Part shown: positions 1-5,930 of the stretch, one piece after another
Position numbering within the stretch: position 1 is the stretch's first letter
How the letters are laid out: each line of letters opens with the position of its first letter
NCBI GenBank assembly: GCA_026388915.1
Contig: JAPLIW010000303.1
Coordinates: forward strand, 1-9,888
Direction: 5' to 3'
DNA: 9,888 bases
From: Deltaproteobacteria bacterium
Lineage (GTDB): Bacteria > Desulfobacterota > SM23-61
Translations under genes and position numbers: made by a program
Notes under the pieces: generated by a model
What the model was told of the DNA's origin: nothing
Databases searched by the model: none
What the model saw: only the letters and a program-made list of their open reading frames with translations

Positions 1-205
1 TATCCCAAGGGGAAGGGTACACCTGCAACAGTTCATCAGTGGGTTGCTTAGGAGGTTGAGGATTACTGAAAGAAATGACGCATCCCAATTCAATAGATGA
101 AAATCATATCGAAACCTTTTTGATGGTCCAAAAACAGAGGAAAAATAGCAGAACGCGAAACTTTTTGCCTCAAGACTTACACTCCAAAATGTTGCCATGA
201 AAAAA

Positions 206-229
206 GGCAGGATCATTTCTGGCCCTGCC
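206..229 (-). terminator. Hairpin, possible intrinsic terminator
   Basis: A 6-bp stem (GGCAGG at 206-211, CCTGCC at 224-229) has a 12-nt loop. Read on the minus strand it is followed by a run of T (complement of the A run at 200-205), as in an intrinsic terminator. On the plus strand the following stretch is only moderately T-rich. No minus-strand gene that it would serve lies nearby to the right, so its role is uncertain. Confidence 0.35.
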
Positions 230-324
230 CCTTTCTTCTCTCCAACTGCCGCGCGGATGATGGGTCAACTTTTTACTCAAAACTTGTGGAAAGACCTGAG
301 AAAACAGCAATAGGCAAAGCCTGC

Positions 325-353
325 TTGACAATGTTTACCGGAATTGATAGCAT
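325..353 (+). promoter_or_regulatory. Candidate sigma70 promoter with overlapping inverted repeat
   Basis: A perfect -35 hexamer TTGACA (325-330) is followed after 17 nt by TAGCAT (348-353), a 4/6 match to the -10 consensus. A perfect 7-bp inverted repeat, CCGGAAT (338-344) and ATTCCGG (352-358), straddles the -10 and could be an operator. The site lies about 115 nt upstream of the lipoprotein start. The hexamers and repeat are seen; promoter activity and repressor binding are inferred. Confidence 0.45.
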
Positions 354-467
354 TCCGGCCATGGGGAATGGTTAAAAATGATGTCATCTGGGAAATGTCG
401 GTTTACGTTTTTGCCTTGAGCCCTGAACCTTGCGCCTTGCGCCCTTTTTAGAAAGGAGAGGAAGGAA

Positions 468-992
468 ATGAAGAAATTTTGTTGGTTGATCTTTCTGGTC
501 ATGATCGTCTCCCTTCTGGCAGCCTGTCAGTCTGCACCTCCATCAAAGGATTGGACCCTCGGCCCTTTGCCGGTTCCGCCAGCCTCGCCCGAACCTCCGC
601 CCTTGAAGGTGACTTTGCCCACGACCCTTCCCGCCATGCTCAGCATCCTCCAGACCCGTATCTATTTCACGGGGTCGGGATATCAGCCCAATGAGATGGT
701 GGTGGTGAAGATGGACGTTCCCCCGGGAGTGGAGATTCCGGCGGTGAAACCGGGAGAACCGGTGGGAGTCGCTTTTGCCAATGCAGATGGAAAAGGGAAT
801 TTTACCGCCGATGTGGCCGCGGAGACGAAAATTCAGACCTTCCTGCGGGGAACGCTCCTGCCCACGCTGGCCCCCGACCCCAGATCTTTGAAGCCCATTC
901 CCCATGGGATTTACACGTTCCGGTCGATCGGGACGGAATCGGGGAAAGTCGGGGTATCCAGGGTCGAGTTCGTTCCCCCGGCCCCCAAGTAG
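468..992 (+). CDS. Proline-rich lipoprotein of unknown function
   Basis: This 174-residue protein starts with a type II (lipoprotein) signal: Lys2-Lys3, a hydrophobic stretch to about residue 18, and a lipobox L17-A-A-C20. Cys20 would be lipidated, and Gln at +2 favours the outer membrane. Residues 22-55 are rich in Pro and Ser and look like a flexible linker. The rest has short beta-rich stretches with a motif like 'YFTGSGYQPNEMV' (around 67-79), which suggests an Ig-like fold. No catalytic motif is visible and I do not recognise the family. The ATG follows a strong purine-rich ribosome site (AAGGAG at 453-458, 9 nt upstream). It stands alone after a candidate promoter and is followed 19 nt later by the stub of an ABC ATPase gene. 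The coding frame and export are fairly sure; the function is unknown. Confidence 0.82.
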   Translation: MKKFCWLIFLVMIVSLLAACQSAPPSKDWTLGPLPVPPASPEPPPLKVTLPTTLPAMLSILQTRIYFTGSGYQPNEMVVVKMDVPPGVEIPAVKPGEPVGVAFANADGKGNFTADVAAETKIQTFLRGTLLPTLAPDPRSLKPIPHGIYTFRSIGTESGKVGVSRVEFVPPAPK

Positions 993-1011
993 GCAAGGCA
1001 GGAAAATTTCC

Positions 1012-1074
1012 ATGCTCCGCTTGAACAACATCGAAGTCATTTACGGCGATGTGATCCTGGTTTTAAAGGATTAA
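1012..1074 (+). pseudogene. livF: 5' stub of a LivF-type ABC transporter ATPase
   Basis: The 20 codons read MLRLNNIEVIYGDVILVLK, then Asp and TAA. This matches the very N-terminus of LivF, the ATP-binding subunit of branched-chain amino acid ABC transporters, where family members run on as 'VLKG(V/I)S' into the Walker A region. Here the match stops at the Lys codon and the sequence goes straight into a stop and a terminator. No Walker A, signature or Walker B motif follows in any frame. A purine-rich site (AGGCAGGA, about 999-1006) precedes the ATG, so the stub may still be translated. It is best read as what remains after a deletion joined the gene's 5' end to a terminator. The identification rests on memory of the family N-terminus and needs an alignment. 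Confidence 0.62.
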
Positions 1075-1087
1075 TTTTTCAAAGAGC

Positions 1088-1120
1088 AAGGGCAGGACCA
1101 ATTGGCCCTGCCCTTTTTTT
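1088..1120 (+). terminator. Strong intrinsic terminator
   Basis: A 9-bp perfect stem (AAGGGCAGG at 1088-1096, CCTGCCCTT at 1107-1115) encloses a smaller CCAATTGG palindrome and runs into seven consecutive T residues (1114-1120). It ends the lipoprotein/livF-stub transcription unit, lying 14 nt after the stub's stop. Confidence 0.85.
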
Positions 1121-1584
1121 GATTGGGGGGATGATTTTCCCGAAACCAGGCCGGTGGGTTGCCCGCCCCTCTGGGCAACTCCGGAGGGAAAGTATTTTCG
1201 CCTTAAAAAATGATAGACAGCATGCCAGTTCGTTGACTTCAAAGCCGCAGTCGATTTTTGCCAAATATAATTTGCATTACGATAATATTTGAGTTCCAAA
1301 TATTCCTAACAAGATAGCAGAACTCGAAACGATTCAAAAATAAATATTAAACAGCAATTCTTCACCCTGAGATATTTGGAGATGTTAAGTATTACTGGTC
1401 AAAATGTGGATAAGAGAGGCAGGGCCTTTGACGCCTTGCCTTATTAAAATGAATCCCCCCCAAAGCTTTATTCACGCGGTGCGCTCGGTCGATCAATTTT
1501 TTACTGTAAATCCTTCCGTAATTTTTTTTGCCATCTCATTAACTGTTTTGCGCTTATCGCCGGATTAAAGTATATAATGAAGCG
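1121..1584. other. AT-rich non-coding region with hairpins
   Basis: No gene is supported here. A hairpin at 1151-1184 has a 7-bp perfect stem, GTTGCCC (1158-1164) with GGGCAAC (1173-1179), extended by outer CCGG/CCGG pairs, and no T run. A second hairpin at 1417-1441 (AGGCAGGGC/GCCTTGCCT) has stem sequence similar to the terminators at 206 and 1088. The 20-mer at 1311-1330 repeats 142-161 with 18 of 20 matches. Long T runs occur at 1497-1502 and 1522-1529. Confidence 0.5.
1548..1578 (+). promoter_or_regulatory. Possible promoter of the FrhB-iorAB operon
   Basis: A consensus -10 box TATAAT lies at 1573-1578. The best -35 candidate is TTGCGC (1548-1553), at a long 19-nt spacing, so only the -10 is convincing. 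Transcription would start near 1585, exactly at the left end of the palindromic element, and give a leader of about 215 nt before the first gene. Confidence 0.35.
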
Positions 1585-1719
1585 TGATGGTCTCGTAAAA
1601 AGTCTCTTAAAGCGTCACCCCGGCGAAAGCCGGGGTCCAGAACATCTTGAAATAACTGGATTCCGGCTTTCGCCGGAATGACGAATTTTATGGAATTTCG
1701 ACTTTTTACGAGATCATCA
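1585..1719. repeat. 135-bp palindromic MITE-like element
   Basis: Terminal inverted repeats of 20 nt (1585-1604 and 1700-1719; TGATGGTCTCGTAAAAAGTC against the complement of GACTTTTTACGAGATCATCA) match at 19 of 20 positions. Inside are two GC-rich hairpins, ACCCCGGC-gaaa-GCCGGGGT (1617-1636) and ATTCCGGC-tttc-GCCGGAAT (1660-1679). These are inverted copies of each other, so the whole unit folds into a cruciform. The core resembles the dispersed intergenic repeat with 'GTCATTCCGGCGAAAGCC' seen across many proteobacteria, whose translation gives the spurious 'VIPAKAGIQ' peptide. It encodes no transposase, and I see no clear target-site duplication. It sits in the leader of the FrhB-iorAB operon. 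Confidence 0.85.
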
Positions 1720-1799
1720 AGTGTTGGTAAGGAAAAGAATTCCCCCTTTTTTAAATCTTCATTATAACGATATTCTGAATCCGGGCGGAGGACAGCGCG

Positions 1800-2942
1800 A
1801 TGGAAATGAAAATACTGGGGCAAAAGGAGCTCAACAAAGAGGTGCGGGAGGGCCACTTCTGCACCGGCTGCGGGGCCTGCATCAATCTGTGTCCATATCA
1901 GGCCTCCTACCGAGACCAGGTGGTCATGCTCCATCCCTGCGATCTCAAAGAAGGGGGATGCTACGCCTTCTGCCCCCGCACCCCCACGGACCTGGAGGTC
2001 CTCAAGAAGCGCCTATTTGATCCCCAAGATCTAACCCCTGAACTCGGGGCGGTGAAAGGATTGTTCATCACCCGGGCCGTGGACCCGGAGGTGCGGGCGG
2101 GAGCGCAGCACGGCGGGACGGTGACGACTCTGATCACTCTCGCCCTTCACGAGGGGATCATCGACACGGCCGTCCTGGCGGACGAAGGCCGCAACCTCCT
2201 CCCCCTGGAAACATCGGTGCAGGATCCTGCGTCGGTCAAAAAGCGGGACCGGAGTAAATTCGTCGTTTCCCCCAACGTGGCCGAATTCAACCGCATAGCC
2301 AAAGAAGGGGGAAAAAAGATCGGGATCGTGGCTACCCCCTGCCAGGCAATGGCCCTGGCCAAGATGCGTTTGAAGCCAATTCCTTCTTATGCCGATCGGA
2401 TCAATCAGTTGAATCTGGTTGTCGGATTGTTCTGCGGCTGGGCCCTCTCCTGGCGTAACCTAGTGGCCCTGCTCCGCAAGAAGACCGATCTGGCCGAGAT
2501 TGAAGGTATGGATATCCCGCCCAGCAAGTATCATATCCTGCAGGTTTATACGAAAAAGGGGCCCCTGGATATCTCCCTTGAGGAAGTAAATCCTTGCGTT
2601 CGGGAGGCCTGTTGGTATTGTCCCGACTTGACAGCTGAATTCAGCGACATCTCTGTGGGATCCGCCCGTTTGGCCGAGGGGTGGGAGGAAGCCAAGAACT
2701 GGAATCAGGTCATCGTCCGGACATCGCAGGGAGAACAGCTTCTGGGCTTAGCCAGGAAACGAGGACTTTTGGAATTCCGGGATGTACCGGAAGGGAATTT
2801 GGAAAGGCTCAAAACTGCGTCGATGAATAAAAAAAGAACGGCGGTAAGGAACCTGACCCTCAGAAGCCGCGATCCAGAAAATCTGTTCTATCTGGATTCC
2901 AAGGACCCAGTTTTGAGCACCCTAATCAAACGTCCTGCGTAA
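1800..2942 (+). CDS. FrhB/FdhB-family iron-sulfur flavoprotein oxidoreductase
   Basis: This 380-residue protein has the architecture of coenzyme F420 hydrogenase/dehydrogenase beta subunits. An N-terminal ferredoxin motif C21-x2-C24-x2-C27-x3-C31-P is followed by C47, C54 and C58-P. Next comes the FrhB_FdhB N-domain with the QHGG turn (103-106) typical of flavin binding and the TPCQ motif (179-182). A C-terminal domain follows, with C266-x4-C271-x2-C274-P-D and 'DISVGSA' (283-289). Such subunits carry FAD and Fe-S clusters and pass electrons between clusters and F420, NAD(P) or a partner enzyme. The start is fixed by GGAGGA at 1787-1792, 7 nt before the ATG. It leads a three-gene operon with iorA (21-nt gap) and iorB, so it may handle electrons released by the indolepyruvate oxidoreductase. 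Family assignment is firm; the electron acceptor is not known. Confidence 0.88.
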   Translation: MEMKILGQKELNKEVREGHFCTGCGACINLCPYQASYRDQVVMLHPCDLKEGGCYAFCPRTPTDLEVLKKRLFDPQDLTPELGAVKGLFITRAVDPEVRAGAQHGGTVTTLITLALHEGIIDTAVLADEGRNLLPLETSVQDPASVKKRDRSKFVVSPNVAEFNRIAKEGGKKIGIVATPCQAMALAKMRLKPIPSYADRINQLNLVVGLFCGWALSWRNLVALLRKKTDLAEIEGMDIPPSKYHILQVYTKKGPLDISLEEVNPCVREACWYCPDLTAEFSDISVGSARLAEGWEEAKNWNQVIVRTSQGEQLLGLARKRGLLEFRDVPEGNLERLKTASMNKKRTAVRNLTLRSRDPENLFYLDSKDPVLSTLIKRPA

Positions 2943-2963
2943 TTCCATTGAATGGAGGCCAAG

Positions 2964-4904
2964 ATGTCGAAACTGATCGAGAGCAAAGAAGGGCTGCGGG
3001 TCTTGTTGATGGGAAATGAGGCCATCGCCCGCGGGGCCTTGGAGGCCGGGGTCAATGTTGCTTCAAGTTATCCGGGCACCCCTTCTTCGGAAATTATCGA
3101 AAATCTATCGCGGGTAGCGAAGGAACGGAACCTTTATGTGGAATGGTCTACCAACGAAAAAGTCGCTTTGGAAGTGGCGGCGGCGGCCTCATTTGCCAAT
3201 CTGCGCGCTTTGTGCGCCATGAAGCAAAACGGGGTGAACGTAGCTTCCGATTTTCTTCTCCATCTGGCCGGGTCCGGTACCCGCGGGGGGCTGGTCCTGG
3301 TTTCCTGCGAAGATCCCGGGGCCCTTTCCAGCGCAAATGAGGGGGACTCGCGACACTTCGCCCGGATGATGGAAATCCCCCTGCTGGAACCCGGGGATTT
3401 TCAGGAGGCCAAGGATATAACCAAGTGGGCTTTCGATCTTTCGGAGGAGATCAAGAACATTGTCATGGTGCGCAGTGTCACCCGGATGTCCCACGCCAGC
3501 GGCACGGTTTGGTTCGGCGGGCTGCCCAAACCCGAAAAACCATCCAAGGCCGCTTTTAATGTTGACGGACCCTTTTTTGATCAGGAAACAGGCCCGGTGA
3601 CCAGCATACCGGTAGCTTGGCATCACCCCGTCCAGCAAGAGAAGATAAGGAAGGCCGAGAAGATCTTCGAGAAAAGCCCGTTCAATACCTATCGCGGGCC
3701 CAAAAAACCAGAGCTCCTCCTCATTACCAGCAGCGCCTGTAACCTATACAGCCGGGAGGCCATTCACCTGATGGGATTGGAGAATCGGGTCGGATTGTTG
3801 AAGCTCGGCACCACCTGGCCGCTCCCCCCGAAACTGCTGAAAAAGTATCTTTCGTTAACCGATAAGATCCTGATCGTGGAGGAGGTCATCCCGTTCCTGG
3901 AAGAGAATGTGAAAATCCTGGCCGCGGAGCAGGCCGGGGAGATAGGCGTCAAGACCTTTTTCGGGAAAAAGGAAGGCACCCTCCCGAAGACGGGCGAGTT
4001 CAACCCGGATCTGGTGGCTGCCGCCCTCTCCAAAATTCTGGGAGTTTCCTATGCAACCATGGAACCGGAATACCAAAAAAAGTCTCAGAGCGCTGCCGCT
4101 TCCGTGGGCCCCGATCGGGACCTCACTTTCTGCCCCGGCTGCCCGCATCGCGCCTCGTACTGGTCCATCCATAAAGCGTTGCAACTGGACAATCGTAAGG
4201 GGTTTGTTTGCGGGGACAACGGGTGTTATTCTCTTGGAATTTGGCCCGGCGGGTACAGGACGATCAGCACTCTCCATTCTATGGGATCCTGCCTGGGCCT
4301 GGCCACTGGGTTCGGCAAGCTGGATACCTTTGGCATGGAGCAACCGGTCTTGGCTGTATGCGGAGATTCCACCTTTTTTCACGCGGTCCTGCCGGCCCTG
4401 GTCAATGCCGTTCATCATAAGGCCAACGTGACGTTGGTCGTCTTCGACAACGGCGGCACGGCCATGACCGGGTTCCAGTCTCATCCGGGCTTAACGGTTA
4501 ACGCCATGGGCGAGGAAGCGCCGAGCCTGGATATCGCCAGAATCTGCGAGAGCATGGGGGCGAAGGTGGAAACCCGAGATCCCTTTGACCTGGAGGAGAC
4601 GACGACAACCCTCAATCACCTCATGGAGGAAGAAGGGGTGAAGGTTCTCATCTTGCGACAGATCTGCGCTTTGAGTCCCGAAAAAAGGGGCAAAAAGCGC
4701 TATCAGATGCGGATCGATGAAACCCGCTGCATAGGCGAAGAGTGTAGCTGTAATCGGCTGTGCACCCGGGTTTTCAAGTGCCCGGGCTTGGCGTGGGATC
4801 AAGGGAAGAAAAAAGCCCGGATCGATGAGGTAATCTGCGCGGGCTGCGGGGTTTGCGCGGATATCTGTCAGGCTGGAGCCATCATTCGCGAGGAGGCAGT
4901 ATAA
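2964..4904 (+). CDS. iorA: Indolepyruvate ferredoxin oxidoreductase, alpha subunit
   Basis: The 646-residue catalytic subunit carries out oxidative decarboxylation of indolepyruvate and other arylpyruvates with CoA, giving the aryl-acetyl-CoA, CO2 and reduced ferredoxin in the cytoplasm. Visible features: an N-terminal pyrimidine-type domain with 'SSYPGTPSSEI' (34-44) and 'EWSTNEKVALE' (60-70); the CoA-binding region in the middle; 'CPGCPHR' (390-396), which is conserved in the TPP domain; and the TPP/Mg motif beginning GDST (467-470) and ending at DNGG (495-498). The C-terminal double ferredoxin domain has C589, C594, C596, C600, C606, then C625, C628, C631, C635. Length and domain order are normal for IorA. 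An ATG 12 nt earlier (2952) overlaps the ribosome site TGGAGG (2953-2958), so I chose 2964, 5 nt after that site. IorB follows after 2 nt. Confidence 0.95.
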   Translation: MSKLIESKEGLRVLLMGNEAIARGALEAGVNVASSYPGTPSSEIIENLSRVAKERNLYVEWSTNEKVALEVAAAASFANLRALCAMKQNGVNVASDFLLHLAGSGTRGGLVLVSCEDPGALSSANEGDSRHFARMMEIPLLEPGDFQEAKDITKWAFDLSEEIKNIVMVRSVTRMSHASGTVWFGGLPKPEKPSKAAFNVDGPFFDQETGPVTSIPVAWHHPVQQEKIRKAEKIFEKSPFNTYRGPKKPELLLITSSACNLYSREAIHLMGLENRVGLLKLGTTWPLPPKLLKKYLSLTDKILIVEEVIPFLEENVKILAAEQAGEIGVKTFFGKKEGTLPKTGEFNPDLVAAALSKILGVSYATMEPEYQKKSQSAAASVGPDRDLTFCPGCPHRASYWSIHKALQLDNRKGFVCGDNGCYSLGIWPGGYRTISTLHSMGSCLGLATGFGKLDTFGMEQPVLAVCGDSTFFHAVLPALVNAVHHKANVTLVVFDNGGTAMTGFQSHPGLTVNAMGEEAPSLDIARICESMGAKVETRDPFDLEETTTTLNHLMEEEGVKVLILRQICALSPEKRGKKRYQMRIDETRCIGEECSCNRLCTRVFKCPGLAWDQGKKKARIDEVICAGCGVCADICQAGAIIREEAV

Positions 4905-4906
4905 TC

Positions 4907-5521
4907 ATGGAACCCTTAATTCAGGATCCTTACAATATCATTATCGCTGGTGTCGGAGGCCAGGGCAATGTCATGGCCTCGCGGGTTGTGGCCAACATGC
5001 TGTCCATGAAGGGCTATTGGATCACGATTGGAGAAACCTTCGGGGCGTCTCAGCGCGGGGGTTCCGTCATGAGCCATATCCGCGTATCAGCCGCATCCAT
5101 CTGGAGTCCTCAAATTCCCAAGGGCAAAGCTCATATCGTAATCGCTTTGGAGCCTGTGGAGGCGATCCGGATCATGATGACGTACGGCAACCGCGACGTG
5201 AATGTATTGACGAATACGCGGCCCATCTATCCGGTGAGCGTCATCGCGGGCGAGTTCAGCTACCCGGACTTGGATGAGATCAAAACGACTTTGGACAGCT
5301 TGTCCTCCCATGTTTGGATGATCGATGCCACCGATGAAGCGATGAAGCTGGGTAACCCCATTCTCAGCAACATCATCATGATTGGGGCCATTAGTGGCCT
5401 GGGTCTGCTGGCTCTGGGGCTGGAAGAATTCATGACGGTGATCGGGGAGACATTTCCGGAGAAGCTTCAAGTCGTAAATAAGCGCGCCTTCGAGATTGGC
5501 AGGAACAAAGTGGTGCAATAA
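4907..5521 (+). CDS. iorB: Indolepyruvate ferredoxin oxidoreductase, beta subunit
   Basis: This 204-residue protein is the gamma-domain partner of IorA (pyruvate ferredoxin/flavodoxin oxidoreductase gamma family). It has the glycine-rich 'GVGGQGN' loop (15-21) and the family signature 'GETFGASQRGGSV' (42-54) near the N-terminus, and is of normal length. It completes the heteromeric IorAB complex. The start is the ATG at 4907, 2 nt after the iorA stop and 10 nt after AGGAGG (4891-4896), which lies inside iorA. This implies translational coupling. An upstream in-frame start (4853) inside iorA lacks a ribosome site and would add residues foreign to the family. No terminator is visible after the stop. 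Instead a fragment of an unrelated gene begins immediately. Confidence 0.95.
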   Translation: MEPLIQDPYNIIIAGVGGQGNVMASRVVANMLSMKGYWITIGETFGASQRGGSVMSHIRVSAASIWSPQIPKGKAHIVIALEPVEAIRIMMTYGNRDVNVLTNTRPIYPVSVIAGEFSYPDLDEIKTTLDSLSSHVWMIDATDEAMKLGNPILSNIIMIGAISGLGLLALGLEEFMTVIGETFPEKLQVVNKRAFEIGRNKVVQ

Positions 5522-5523
5522 AA

Positions 5524-5742
5524 AAAGGGCAACACGAATGGAAACCCATCTATTTTCAAGAGACGGGCCTTTCCTTAGATTTGAGCCATAAAGACCGGTA
5601 CGTCTTTACTGACAATTTCGGCACTTCCGAAGAAAAATACCTGGTCAAGTTCATTGACAAGGCCTATGACCAGCTCAAAAAGAAATATAGCCAGATTTTT
5701 TGGGTATGCAACGACCGGCTGAAAGCCTTGCTTTACGGTAGA
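5524..5742 (+). pseudogene. C-terminal fragment like a type III restriction enzyme
   Basis: An open frame with no start codon begins at the iorB stop. It reads as the interior of a protein: 'EWKPIYFQETGLSLDL' and then 'YVFTDNFGTSEEKYLVKF' (from about 5599), then 'YDQLKKKYSQIFWVCNDR'. This resembles the C-terminal region of type III restriction endonuclease (Res) or related helicase-nuclease subunits, where '(F/Y)GTSEEK' and 'KKYxxIYLxRNER' precede the nuclease motif 'FEPDFxLFL'. Here the similarity fades after about 5735 and no intact nuclease motif follows, so the catalytic end is lost or frameshifted. The helicase part is absent altogether. I infer a headless remnant placed next to iorB by rearrangement. 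The identification is from remembered family motifs and is moderate. Confidence 0.5.
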
Positions 5743-5930
5743 AATGACGCCACAAAGATTTCAGGAAGGAGTCCTCTTTTTCACCCTTTTTCTGGGATCC
5801 TCACAGCGCTGACAAATCTCACGGCATTGCTTTTAATCGACAATCATTGCCAGGAAGCGCGCTGGCGAAATCCTGCGAGCCTAAGCCACCAGCGCATCAG
5901 AATTACCTGAGGATGGGTTGCGTGGACCCA
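5743..5930. other. Short non-coding gap
   Basis: No supported gene lies between the restriction-enzyme fragment and the convergent hydrolase gene. A 7-bp inverted repeat GCGCTGG (5859-5865)/CCAGCGC (5889-5895) with a 23-nt loop is present but lacks a T run on either side, so I do not call it a terminator. Confidence 0.4.

Larger units (their letters stand above)
1..467. other. Non-coding region with scattered small repeats
   Basis: I see no convincing coding sequence here. It holds the hairpin at 206-229, the promoter-like site at 325-353, a tandem duplication of the 7-mer CCTTGCG at 428-441, and one copy (142-161) of a 20-nt sequence that recurs at 1311-1330. A gene ending left of the window cannot be excluded for the first tens of bases. 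Confidence 0.5.

Noticed and set aside
543..1040. 165-codon minus-strand frame opposite the lipoprotein gene
   Set aside because: It is rich in Arg, Gly and His as expected for antisense of a coding frame, while the plus-strand gene has a signal peptide, lipobox and ribosome site.
1554..1934. Minus-strand frame with 'VIPAKAGIQ' and 'DPGFRRGD' peptides
   Set aside because: These peptides are the known false translation of the dispersed palindromic repeat. The frame crosses the element and the start of the FrhB-like gene on the other strand.
5538..5591. 17-codon ORF starting at an ATG after iorB
   Set aside because: No ribosome site, and a different frame shows protein-family resemblance over the same bases.
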